A stretch of DNA of 64,000 bases from Elusimicrobiota bacterium (GTDB lineage: Bacteria > Elusimicrobiota > Elusimicrobia > JACQPE01), in NCBI GenBank assembly GCA_016180815.1, contig JACPAN010000008.1, forward strand, positions 1 through 64,000, written 5' to 3'. Below, piece after piece: positions 45,011 to 54,006 of the stretch. The notes below the pieces were generated by a model. That model searched no databases and had not been told where the DNA came from. It saw only the letters and a list, made by a program, of their open reading frames with translations. Each line of letters begins with the position of its first letter. The stretch's first letter is position 1. A program made the translations under genes and the position numbers.

Positions 45011-48000
45011 ACATGGGCTATGGAACCAGGCTGATTGTTTCAATTCGCCTATTCTTTTCCATTTTGCCATTCCTCATATTAATTTTTCCTTTACCATTAG
45101 GAGCGCAATTTATGGACGGCACACGGGCATCCACATGGGACCAGGGTTCTATGACTGATGATGAGGCCCGCAGCATTCACGCGTTTTTTTCTTCCCGCAA
45201 GGATGAAATTCGGCGGTATTTCACTGATGACGAGGGCAGGCGTTTAATCGCGATTTTAGACGCTCAGTCGGGCAATCCGCGGGTTTTCGCCGAATCGGTC
45301 ATTAGACACATGGGATTGCCGAATGCCGCTACGACTCTCGATATGCTTGAGGGTTCGGCGGACGATCTCGTTGAGGTTACCTCGGCGCTTTCAGGCGGCG
45401 TGGAGAATCTGCCCGCTTCAGCGCGCGATATTCCCGTCAATCCTGCACGAGATGAAAGGCCCGATGAGCCGGGACCTGCTGATGTTAATGCCCGTTCCTT
45501 TGCCCCGATCAATACAGGCGGCAATCAGGGGATCGGTAACAGTGATGATCCGGCCGTTAACCCAGATCATGCAGCGCACGCGTTGAATCCCGGCGGACAA
45601 TTAGGCAATCCGGCCGATCCTCAAAACGCCGGGGTTTTGGGTGTGATCAATCGTGGTGGGTTAAACAACGTGACTCCTAAAGCGGATAAAGGCGTTTCAG
45701 ATCAAATGTTTGAAGGCGTCGGCCCGGGCGGAACTCCCGGCGCGGGCTTAAGTATTGACGGCACAGCTGATGGGGATGCGGACCAGGGCGCAGGAAGTAA
45801 GGGAAAAGGCAAAGGGAAAGGAAAGGACAAAACGCTTTATCAGGGAGGAGAGGTCCCGGAATTCATCACGCAAAGCCCGGAACCTTTGCCCGAGCGTCCT
45901 TGGCGCGATATCCTTATGGACTACCGCCCCGATGCCGAAGTTTTGGCGGACATGAAACCTGAGGATGTCCAACGCTTAGCCCAGCAATGTATGCAAGCGC
46001 GCTGGAGGGATGTCGCCGAGTTTATTGATCCCGGAGAGTTCGGCAACTGGAATCCTCAAGACAAGGCTTATCTTTTTTATTGCATTGCCCAGTCTCAATA
46101 CTACTTGACCTATTACGAATACTTCAAACCGTTGGCCAAGTTAGGCAAATATAAAAAAGACCCGTTTTTACACGATGACAAATCCTGGCAATCCATTTTT
46201 TTGGGCCTGGAGAAAGATCGGCATACGGCTGATTTCGAGGTTGCAGTCGCCAGTTGCGTCCCGCAAGTTTCCCCTCCTCGCGATCAGGCCGGGAACGTGG
46301 ACTTTACGCTTTTTAATTTCGATAACGTCAACGAAGAAACGCGCTTCGCCGTATTCGAATGTTCCATGGTTCAGGTAATCGAGCGTTTCGATAAAAGAAA
46401 GCTTGAGGCAAAAAAAGCCAAAGGAACAAAACTAAAACCGGCCGAAGAAAAAAGGCTTAAAGAGCTTACGGCAAAATACCCCACAGAAGCCTTAGCCCCT
46501 GCGTTGTTTGCCCAGGCGGGGGCTGACGGCGACGCCGACGATCAAGCGCGCCCCTTGATTTATCCAGGCCGCAAACCGATCCCGGGTCAGAAAAAGAAAA
46601 AACAGGATATCTCCGTGCAGCGCCAGGATCACATTCGGCATTTGAGCATAGCGGTTTTGAGCGGATTGGCCGTCAATCCGGTTTTGCCTGAGCCTATGCA
46701 GAATCAGGCGAAAAAGTATCTGTTCAAGGAAGCCCATCGGGATTTGGTGGAAAATCGGGGTCAACCGACGATTGATTTTCTGCAGGTATTGGCCGTCCAT
46801 GATCCTTCCTTGCGAAAAGTGGCGCAAGGATTGATGAATCAGCAGGAAGAGCTGAAAAAAATTAAAGAAGAACCGGATAAGAAAAAAAGGCGGGAAAAAC
46901 TAGCTAAGTGGGAGAAAAAACAGCGCGAACTGCTTACTGAAGCTGATCAAGCGATCGCTGAATTTTTTACCGATCATCCCGATTTGATTCCCGAGGACGA
47001 CCCGAAGCGTTTAGCCTACGTTCAATCGCGCGCCGAGACCGCGGAATTTTATCGTCAATGGCTTGATTCGGGGGCCGCCGAGGACGGGCTGAAGGTTTCG
47101 CGCGAAGAGCTGGCCGATCCTGATAAGAAATTAAATTACGTCGAGGCGGATACCGTCTGGGGGCATCAAGGGCTGCGCCGTGTTTACAAAGGCGGTTTAA
47201 GCATGTTCGTGAGCGATGATGGTTTGGTGATCGAGCGTGCGGGGGTCGTGAATAAGAAAATCCTTAATTATTTCAAGAAAGCCGGCCTTCTGACCGACGA
47301 GGAAAGCGACGGCATGCTCGAGAACGATTCCACCAGAGGCACGACTTATGTGGAAATTTTGCTTCTAAGCTCAGCGGAGGATCCCGATGAACGTCAAGTT
47401 ATGAAGCGTCATTTAAAAACCAAGCGATTGCTGGGCAATCATCTTTTTTATTTCGATATCAAAGATAAGTATGGTTCCGGAGGCAAATTGCTTGAGCGGG
47501 TGAAGGAAGACTCGGATTTAATGACGCGCACAACCATCAAATCCGACAATACTATCGTCATTGAAAATTTGGATCAGCCCACAAAATGCCAGCCCTGGAA
47601 AAAACAGGAAGGAATTTTGACGGATGCCGATTCCCAAGAGAATGAAACCCCCCCGCCGCCGAATCCCGGGGACCGGCAACAGGCGAACGGCTGCCCCCTG
47701 CCCGAAACGGTCGAAAAGAAAGGAAAAACCGATACCAAAGGGAAGGTTTTCAAGCTGTTAAGGGTCACCAATCGCCATGGTCAAGTTTGGGTTATGGAAC
47801 ATAATCGGCCGGTGCGCCACCCGGCCGAAGGGGTGACCGCTTATGCCGGAGAGGGTTGGGAAACGGCTTATTACAGCATCAGCCACAAAGGCATGGGCGT
47901 TGACATCGATCCTAACGGCGATGGCCAAATGGATTATCCGCAAGATAAGTGGGACGTTCCGGAGCCGGAAGCCTACAACGCGACATTGGATCAGCGCATC

Positions 48001-51000
48001 GGCGCCGTCGCTCGCGAGTTAGGCTGGGATGAGAATAAAAAAACGGCCCTTAAAGAGTTTCTGTACCATAAGGCGCAATATGCCCGCCAGATTCATATCG
48101 ATACTTCCGGGTTTATTGAGGTCGGGGTCGCCAATTTCATGAATCCAACCAGCTGGAACGAGGTGTATTTGCCGACTTTAGTTTACAAAGCTCAATTCTT
48201 AAAGCATGACCAGGAAACCGGGCCGAACGCTTGGGAAAAGATGGATGAAGTCTTGGAAATCAGGCAGTTTGAAAAGAGGCAGGTCGAACGTAGGGTGCCC
48301 ATCAATGAGACGACATCCAATGTTTATCAGGATTATCAGGATTTCCCCGATGATGATTACTCATATTACGATGAAAAGCAGAAAAAGACGGTGCATGCGC
48401 GGTATTCGCATTATGAGTTCAACGGCCATGGCGAATATGGGTATATCCAAGAAGGAACGATGAATAATTCCGAAAAATTGGAGGGTTTTAAACGAATCAC
48501 CACATGCTCTGTCTATGCCGAAAGTTACAAGGAATGCAAATCAAGGGAAGGATCCTGGACTATTAAAAAATACCCTAAATGGTGGCAGGAAGCTTTATCG
48601 GATATAGGGGAAGTTCCCGTTCTCAAACAGGTGATTGAAGTCGGCAAATCCGCTGTTAACGGCACGATCGGGCTTCTGGAACACGCTGCAGCCGACAGCT
48701 TGGATCAAATAGGCCTTGATCAGCAGGCAGACTATATGCGCAGTTTGGCTTATTCAGCTTGGTCCGACGTGGGCGTGAGCATTCCTTTTACCGATATTTC
48801 GACCAAAGAAGAGGAAATAGCGTTAGATTTCGCTCGCGAATACAATGACAAGGCTTGGGGACAGGGCGATGCCGCGCTCGGAGCCCAGGATTATCATTTA
48901 GAGGCGGTTAATTGGAAAGGCGATCATCGGATTTACCGGCAGGTTTTCGGCAATCAGGGTCAAGGCGCAGAGATGCAAAGGGCCTTCATGAAAGGCGAGT
49001 ATTCGCCGGCCGGGATGCGCCAACAGTTGATTTCAGGAGAGTTTGGGTGGGGCGGCCGGGTCTTGGGCGTTTGGGGCGAGGTCGGCAATATGTTTATTGA
49101 GAGCGCGGTTATGCCGGGAGCCGTTCCTTTGGGAGCAAAATTGCTGGAACGCGGAGCCGTGGAGTTTACCTTGTGGACCGGAGCAAAGTTGGGCACGGGT
49201 TTACGCGTCGGGCGCGCCGTGGCCGGAGCAACGCATGGCTTGATGATCGGGAGCATGGCGGTCCCTCTAGGATTCCAGCTTGGGGATACGATTTATACAT
49301 GCGCCACAGGCGGCGATTGCACGACGGCCGTTACTGCAATGGCAGCTACCGGGCTGGGCACATGGGCATCTATAGGAACCACTTACATGAAGGGCGGAGG
49401 ATTGGAAATTATCAATCAGAGATTGGGCGGTTGGACGTCAAGATCGGTGGCGCGCGCAGCTTTAAAGAAAGGCAATGTTGATCCCGCCAGTCCTAAGGGC
49501 CGCCTATTAACTGATATCGCCGATACCGGGACAGTTCCCACTTATCTTAAGCCATTTATTGAGAATTTACCGCCAAAACAAGCCCGGCGGTATCAGGACC
49601 CACAAAAATTGGCCGAGGATATTTACTTGGGCAAGTTTGAGATTACACCTGAAATGGGTCAGGCGAGGCAGTCTTATCGTGAGGCTACAGAGGGCATTAA
49701 TGCTTTAAAGCCTGATATTCGGCAGCAATACGTTAAGGCTCATTATCGACAAAACGGGAAGAACGTGGCGGAAGTTTTTGTGGATGCCGGTTCAGAGGCT
49801 GACGCCGTTATCTCCTTTTTGCAAAGCGAGGGATATGAAGTCATCAGGGTCAAGAAAGTCCGAGGCGCCGCAGCCGATGGTTCCACCGATCAAGCCGCCG
49901 GCGAAGATGCCGTAACGCCTAGATTGGAACCCGAGGGTTTCAGCGAGGATTTTTACCGGCAGGCTGCCGAGGCCAATGTTGAAGTGATTTATTCTTTTGA
50001 GCGGCAAGCTTTTATTCTTAAGGTTCCGGAGGGTCAGCGCGGGCATTGGGCTAAGTTGGCCAAAGAACACGGGGTTGAGGTAATTTTTGAAGGCAAGCCG
50101 GAGACGACCGGGGCGGTTACGAAAGTGTCGGGGCCGGGAAATAAGTCCCCTCCCAAGAAAAAGGGAACTCAATCCGATGATGCCACGATTGAGCTTACCG
50201 ATGAGGATATCACCTTCCTTGACGAACCTTCGCCTTGGCCTGAAAACACCGTCAAACCGAAAGGCCAAAAAGTCCGCGACAATTCCTTCCTAGACCGCGC
50301 TGATTTTATTCAAGAGCTCGAAACGAATTACGGCAATGTCCATGAAGTCGTGCGCATGGCTGAATTGGGCGGCGCGCAAGGTAAAAACGGCACGGTTGTC
50401 CTGCGCGGCCGCCGCAACCCCAAGTCCAAGGCCCAAAATGACCTAGTTAAGAAATTTAACGAGCACGGCTTTAAAGTTGAATTCGATAATGTCGGAGAAA
50501 CTCCCCTCTTGGCCGAGCGAACGGATGTCGCTGAGGCGCCGGCTCCGGCTGACGACGCGGCTAATGGGCAAGGCACCAAGGTCATCAAGAAAAAGCCGAA
50601 TAAGCAGGACGCTCAGGCGGATCAGACTCCGGAAACGCCTATTGAATTTGAGGGCCCCGACCCTTACATGGGGGGCCCAACAACAGAGGTTTTGGGTAAA
50701 GCCTCGCATAAAGCCCGGACGAAACCCAGAGAGCTGACTAATGCAGAAGCAGAAGCCATCATTGAGCAGGCTATTTTGGAAGATCGCAGGGCTTTGCTTG
50801 AAAAACAGAATGTTTCCGATTTGGGAGCTTGCAGCGTGCAGGGCGCCTGTGGCTTATCACAGGCCGATGTTGTCAGGCGTTTGCAGCATTATGCCGTCGA
50901 CGCGCTCGAGGTTTATCACCATCAAGCGGCGAACCTTTTTGGGTCCGACTCCTTCAGGCATGCTTTTATCGTGGTTCGCGTGAAATCAACCGGCAAGATT

Positions 51001-51357
51001 TATCTTGTCGATGCCACGGCCCGGCAATTTTTTCAAAAGGGCAAGCAGAATACTAATCAGATCGGCTATGCGGGCGATATTATGCGCAACATGTCCGGCG
51101 GCAATGTCATCGCCGATCGGTTGATTAAATACGGTTATATCGAACTGACGCCCGAAGTCGCTAATGTGTACGGCCGTGGTTTAAGCGGCTCGCCGCGCGG
51201 CCCGCCCATTACCCGTGAAACGTACCTGAAGGAACCAACGCAGCCCCTTAAGGACTATGACGCCGATGATCTTAATGATTTTATGGGTCCCCTTGAGCCT
51301 ATTCCTGAGGCTGGAAAACAACAGGCTCAAACCGGAGAACAGGACACTAAAAAGTAG
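45001..51357 (+). CDS. Giant secreted multidomain protein with papain-like C-terminal domain
   Basis: A 2118-residue paralogue of the previous gene, starting at TTG 45001 or ATG 45013. The signal peptide ends near LGA. The N-terminal 1200 residues match the first giant protein in order: HAAHALNPGGQ linker, YYLTYYEYF, AVLSGLAVNPVLPEP, YVQSRAETAEFYRQW, and SDIGEVPVLKQV before a hydrophobic region (about 1410-1464). The motif VLRGRRNPK ... HGFKVEFDN (1798-1830) recurs in the first protein (1905-1933). The C-terminal domain (about 1915-2045) has C1944 or C1950 in GACSVQGAC, H1987 in RHAFIVV and D2004 in YLVDATA, a papain-like/transglutaminase-like order seen in some polymorphic toxins. No kinase or lyase-like domain is present. 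No immunity gene is obvious. Confidence 0.75.
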   Translation: MVFNMGYGTRLIVSIRLFFSILPFLILIFPLPLGAQFMDGTRASTWDQGSMTDDEARSIHAFFSSRKDEIRRYFTDDEGRRLIAILDAQSGNPRVFAESVIRHMGLPNAATTLDMLEGSADDLVEVTSALSGGVENLPASARDIPVNPARDERPDEPGPADVNARSFAPINTGGNQGIGNSDDPAVNPDHAAHALNPGGQLGNPADPQNAGVLGVINRGGLNNVTPKADKGVSDQMFEGVGPGGTPGAGLSIDGTADGDADQGAGSKGKGKGKGKDKTLYQGGEVPEFITQSPEPLPERPWRDILMDYRPDAEVLADMKPEDVQRLAQQCMQARWRDVAEFIDPGEFGNWNPQDKAYLFYCIAQSQYYLTYYEYFKPLAKLGKYKKDPFLHDDKSWQSIFLGLEKDRHTADFEVAVASCVPQVSPPRDQAGNVDFTLFNFDNVNEETRFAVFECSMVQVIERFDKRKLEAKKAKGTKLKPAEEKRLKELTAKYPTEALAPALFAQAGADGDADDQARPLIYPGRKPIPGQKKKKQDISVQRQDHIRHLSIAVLSGLAVNPVLPEPMQNQAKKYLFKEAHRDLVENRGQPTIDFLQVLAVHDPSLRKVAQGLMNQQEELKKIKEEPDKKKRREKLAKWEKKQRELLTEADQAIAEFFTDHPDLIPEDDPKRLAYVQSRAETAEFYRQWLDSGAAEDGLKVSREELADPDKKLNYVEADTVWGHQGLRRVYKGGLSMFVSDDGLVIERAGVVNKKILNYFKKAGLLTDEESDGMLENDSTRGTTYVEILLLSSAEDPDERQVMKRHLKTKRLLGNHLFYFDIKDKYGSGGKLLERVKEDSDLMTRTTIKSDNTIVIENLDQPTKCQPWKKQEGILTDADSQENETPPPPNPGDRQQANGCPLPETVEKKGKTDTKGKVFKLLRVTNRHGQVWVMEHNRPVRHPAEGVTAYAGEGWETAYYSISHKGMGVDIDPNGDGQMDYPQDKWDVPEPEAYNATLDQRIGAVARELGWDENKKTALKEFLYHKAQYARQIHIDTSGFIEVGVANFMNPTSWNEVYLPTLVYKAQFLKHDQETGPNAWEKMDEVLEIRQFEKRQVERRVPINETTSNVYQDYQDFPDDDYSYYDEKQKKTVHARYSHYEFNGHGEYGYIQEGTMNNSEKLEGFKRITTCSVYAESYKECKSREGSWTIKKYPKWWQEALSDIGEVPVLKQVIEVGKSAVNGTIGLLEHAAADSLDQIGLDQQADYMRSLAYSAWSDVGVSIPFTDISTKEEEIALDFAREYNDKAWGQGDAALGAQDYHLEAVNWKGDHRIYRQVFGNQGQGAEMQRAFMKGEYSPAGMRQQLISGEFGWGGRVLGVWGEVGNMFIESAVMPGAVPLGAKLLERGAVEFTLWTGAKLGTGLRVGRAVAGATHGLMIGSMAVPLGFQLGDTIYTCATGGDCTTAVTAMAATGLGTWASIGTTYMKGGGLEIINQRLGGWTSRSVARAALKKGNVDPASPKGRLLTDIADTGTVPTYLKPFIENLPPKQARRYQDPQKLAEDIYLGKFEITPEMGQARQSYREATEGINALKPDIRQQYVKAHYRQNGKNVAEVFVDAGSEADAVISFLQSEGYEVIRVKKVRGAAADGSTDQAAGEDAVTPRLEPEGFSEDFYRQAAEANVEVIYSFERQAFILKVPEGQRGHWAKLAKEHGVEVIFEGKPETTGAVTKVSGPGNKSPPKKKGTQSDDATIELTDEDITFLDEPSPWPENTVKPKGQKVRDNSFLDRADFIQELETNYGNVHEVVRMAELGGAQGKNGTVVLRGRRNPKSKAQNDLVKKFNEHGFKVEFDNVGETPLLAERTDVAEAPAPADDAANGQGTKVIKKKPNKQDAQADQTPETPIEFEGPDPYMGGPTTEVLGKASHKARTKPRELTNAEAEAIIEQAILEDRRALLEKQNVSDLGACSVQGACGLSQADVVRRLQHYAVDALEVYHHQAANLFGSDSFRHAFIVVRVKSTGKIYLVDATARQFFQKGKQNTNQIGYAGDIMRNMSGGNVIADRLIKYGYIELTPEVANVYGRGLSGSPRGPPITRETYLKEPTQPLKDYDADDLNDFMGPLEPIPEAGKQQAQTGEQDTKK

Positions 51358-51381
51358 CAATTTTAGAATACGAGTTCCATT

Positions 51382-51792
51382 TTAAGGGACGATTTCAAAA
51401 GCGCGGGCATGTTTGGGTTTAAATGAAGCAAAATGGCGTCTGTCAAAAGTTGCGATTTTGACGATGCGCAGCCGCTCGGCTACGGCGATGGTTGAGGCGT
51501 CGACGAAACCTAACTCCGGACGTCTTTCCAGTATCTCCAAGATGCGGTCGATATCGCCGGGCTCCAGGTTCTCTATGTTAATTTCGCCTTTTTGCAAAGA
51601 GCCGATAAAGGCCGTTTCGGCTCGGGGTCCAAGAAATTTATGAAAGAGATAGCAAACCTCAGGAATAACACTTGCGCAAACCATCAAAGTCTCTTTGGTC
51701 TTTTCAAAAAACGCGACCGCTTGATGATGTCCCCCGTCCCCCCGGTCGGCCAAGGCGTAGAGCGGTCCCGTATCAATAAGGATTAGAGCCAT
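51382..51792 (-). CDS. PIN-domain toxin (VapC-like)
   Basis: A 136-residue PIN nuclease. Acidic metal ligands are visible in LIDTGPLYALAD, the SVIPEVCYLF glutamate, LGFVDASTIAVAERL and the late ATFDRRHF. VapC-type toxins cleave tRNA or rRNA. The start overlaps the antitoxin gene's end by ten bases. It is on the strand opposite to the giant proteins and is a self-contained module. Confidence 0.85.
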   Translation of the reverse strand: MALILIDTGPLYALADRGDGGHHQAVAFFEKTKETLMVCASVIPEVCYLFHKFLGPRAETAFIGSLQKGEINIENLEPGDIDRILEILERRPELGFVDASTIAVAERLRIVKIATFDRRHFASFKPKHARAFEIVP

Positions 51793-52034
51793 CCGGTTTT
51801 TTTGTTTAAGCGGTTCTTGGCGATGTCTTTAGCTTTGCGGGAGACGGCCTTGTTTTTTGGGCCGAGACCGATGCCGACGAAAGAGAGCCGTTTTTTTTCA
51901 GAAGTTTTGCTCGTGATATAGGCAGTCAGGGCTTCACGAACAATTTGAGAAAGGGATGCGCGTTCTCGACGGGCCAATGCCTGGGCTTCGACATAAAGTT
52001 CCGTATCAGTGACAATCGTTGTCCTTTTGTTCAT
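51783..52034 (-). CDS. Ribbon-helix-helix antitoxin
   Basis: An 83-residue protein with an N-terminal CopG/Arc-type motif (RTTIVTDTELYVEAQALAR, then SLSQIVREALTAYI) and a basic C-terminal tail that would bind the toxin. A GAGGT ribosome site precedes the ATG. First gene of the PIN toxin operon. Confidence 0.8.
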   Translation of the reverse strand: MNKRTTIVTDTELYVEAQALARRERASLSQIVREALTAYITSKTSEKKRLSFVGIGLGPKNKAVSRKAKDIAKNRLNKKTGWL

Positions 52035-52096
52035 ACCTCATAATCATACATCATAATCATCAAAATAACCAGGCCGGTTATCTTAGGTTAGAAGGG

Positions 52097-53092
52097 TTAG
52101 GGTACGCCGACGGTTTCGAAAATCTCATGGATGATGTCTTCCGATGAGATATTTTCCGCTTCAGCCTCGTAAGTCAGCAAAATGCGGTGGCGCAGCACGT
52201 CGAACGAAATAAAACGGATATCTTCAGGGGTCACATAGCCCCGGCCTTCCATGAACGCGCAGGCTTTGGCGGCTTGAGCCAGATAAAGAGTCGCGCGCGG
52301 GCTGGCTCCATAGGCGATTAGAGATTTTAATTTTTCCAGCTTGTGCTCCTGTGGGAATCGGCTCGCGAAAACGATTTCAATAATATAGTCCTTGAGCTTG
52401 GGGTCCAAATAAATCTGGTGCACGATTTTGCGCGAGCCTAGAATGCTTTGAGGATCGAGCACGGGCTGAGGTTCCCGGCCAGGATCTCCCGAATACCGGT
52501 CCAAGATTTCAATTTCCGCCTTTTTGGATGGGTAAGCCACTTTGAGCTTCATCAAAAAACGGTCCACCTGGGCTTCGGGCAAGGGATAGGTGCCTTCCTG
52601 CTCGATGGGATTTTGCGTGGCCAGGACCAGAAAGGGCTCATCAAGTTTGAATGTTTCTTCGCCGATGGTCACTTGGCGTTCCTGCATGGCTTCCAGCAGC
52701 GCGGATTGGGTCTTGGCCGGAGCACGGTTGATTTCATCCGCTAAGACAAAATTGGCGAAAATCGGGCCTTTTTTGACCACGAAGGTTCCGTCTTTGGGTT
52801 GGAAAATCGGCGTGCCCACAATATCTCCGGGCAAAAGATCGGGCGTAAATTGAATGCGTGAATAACTGGCCTTAATCAATTTGGCCAAGGTCTTGACAGT
52901 GAGCGTTTTGCCTAAACCCGGCACGCCCTCGATCAAGATATGCCCGTCGGCTAAGAGCGAAATAATGGCCTTGTGGATTAACTCGTCTTGACCGATGATG
53001 TAGCGTTCAAGCTCACGGCGGAGCTCTTGAAACGGCAGCGCTTGCTGCCGGATCATTTCAGACATTTCCCTTAGACTTAAATTCTCCGCCAT
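52097..53092 (-). CDS. moxR: MoxR-family AAA+ ATPase
   Basis: A 331-residue ATPase from ATG 53092, with a strong GAGGAG ribosome site six bases upstream; the open frame extends further but is not needed. Walker A is GVPGLGKT (about 58-65), Walker B LADEIN, followed by RAPAKTQSALLEAMQE and the sensor ATQNPIEQEGTYPLPEAQ, all diagnostic of MoxR. These act as chaperones for vWA proteins (BatA/B and DUF58 proteins). The partner genes are in this window but distant. It overlaps the amidotransferase gene by 16 bases. Confidence 0.93.
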   Translation of the reverse strand: MAENLSLREMSEMIRQQALPFQELRRELERYIIGQDELIHKAIISLLADGHILIEGVPGLGKTLTVKTLAKLIKASYSRIQFTPDLLPGDIVGTPIFQPKDGTFVVKKGPIFANFVLADEINRAPAKTQSALLEAMQERQVTIGEETFKLDEPFLVLATQNPIEQEGTYPLPEAQVDRFLMKLKVAYPSKKAEIEILDRYSGDPGREPQPVLDPQSILGSRKIVHQIYLDPKLKDYIIEIVFASRFPQEHKLEKLKSLIAYGASPRATLYLAQAAKACAFMEGRGYVTPEDIRFISFDVLRHRILLTYEAEAENISSEDIIHEIFETVGVP

Positions 53093-53928
53093 GGAAATCT
53101 CCTCGTTTGATAAAGGATGAGGCCATTGGATTCTTCGGCCACGGTCAGGCTGTGCATGGGAACAACCGTCCAGCCCGGCTCCTGGCCGAGTTTTTCGGAG
53201 CCGATGACCAAGCGGCGTCCGCCCTCGCTGAGTTTTAAAGCCAGCCTGTTGTAAGGCTGGTCTTTGAGGCAGAGGGATTTCGATTGAGCGGGCATCAGCG
53301 AATGGCATAAGGCCCAGAGGCGCCGGCCGTCCGAAACCGCGGCGTTTAGACCCGTATATGGATATTTCCAGCCTTTGCGCCGGCTCTTGGGCAATTCACG
53401 CCATAGTTGCCAAAGCTCTTGGGCGGTTTTTTCAAACGCGCGAGCCACGTCGCCTGTCTTGCGGTACCATTTGTAAAGAATCCAAAAATAGATTTCGCTG
53501 TCGTTTTTCCCCTTTAAGTTTTTCCGGTACGGGCCTAAGAGCCGCTCGCGGGCCGCAGCCGCGATATTGATGGTGCCGTTGTGGGCGAACGTCAGGTTCG
53601 AGGCGCCGAACGGCTGATTATGTTCTTTCGCGATTAATTGGCGTTTGGGAAGTTTGAGCGGATTCGACGCAGCCCGGATATGGGCGATCACGATGCGGGA
53701 TTTGCCGCCACGGGCCGCTTTCTTAAGCAGCTCGGCTTCGCGATAAATCGGGTTAGGGCTCTTGAAAATTTTGAATCCACGACCGTTCAAGGCCGCAATG
53801 CCCCAGCCGTCTTCCTGGAGGAAGTCCTTTTTGGCTTTGCTTTGGGCTAACAGAGAGCAGCTGGAATGAACAATGTAATCCGACGGGTCGCGCTCATCAA
53901 CGGCAATTTGGGCGAAGATTCGGCACAT
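53077..53928 (-). CDS. Class II glutamine amidotransferase-like protein
   Basis: A 283-residue protein whose Cys2 (MCRIFAQ) is placed to be the N-terminal nucleophile after Met removal. Family blocks are EDGWGIAAL, IVIAHIRAAS and FAHNGTI. It resembles stand-alone glutamine amidotransferases of the YafJ/EgtC type, with no synthase domain. The acceptor is unknown. It lies just upstream of moxR in one transcript. A TACAAT box sits 11 bases before the ATG. Confidence 0.82.
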   Translation of the reverse strand: MCRIFAQIAVDERDPSDYIVHSSCSLLAQSKAKKDFLQEDGWGIAALNGRGFKIFKSPNPIYREAELLKKAARGGKSRIVIAHIRAASNPLKLPKRQLIAKEHNQPFGASNLTFAHNGTINIAAAARERLLGPYRKNLKGKNDSEIYFWILYKWYRKTGDVARAFEKTAQELWQLWRELPKSRRKGWKYPYTGLNAAVSDGRRLWALCHSLMPAQSKSLCLKDQPYNRLALKLSEGGRRLVIGSEKLGQEPGWTVVPMHSLTVAEESNGLILYQTRRFPWRRI

Positions 53929-53977
53929 TGTCGATTCTTATTGTAGCCATTTTTATTATTGATTCTCAATTTTTAGG

Positions 53978-53983
53978 TAAAAT
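53978..53983 (+). promoter_or_regulatory. -10 box, aspA
   Basis: TAAAAT with TTATTG at 53956-53961 as a weak -35 (spacer 16). The predicted leader is about 17 bases. Confidence 0.4.
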
Positions 53984-54006
53984 ACATTCCTTCAAATCAT
54001 AAATTT

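Noticed and set aside
51382-52034. Immunity genes for the giant proteins
   Set aside because: They are a typical PIN toxin and ribbon-helix-helix antitoxin on the opposite strand, complete as a pair by themselves.
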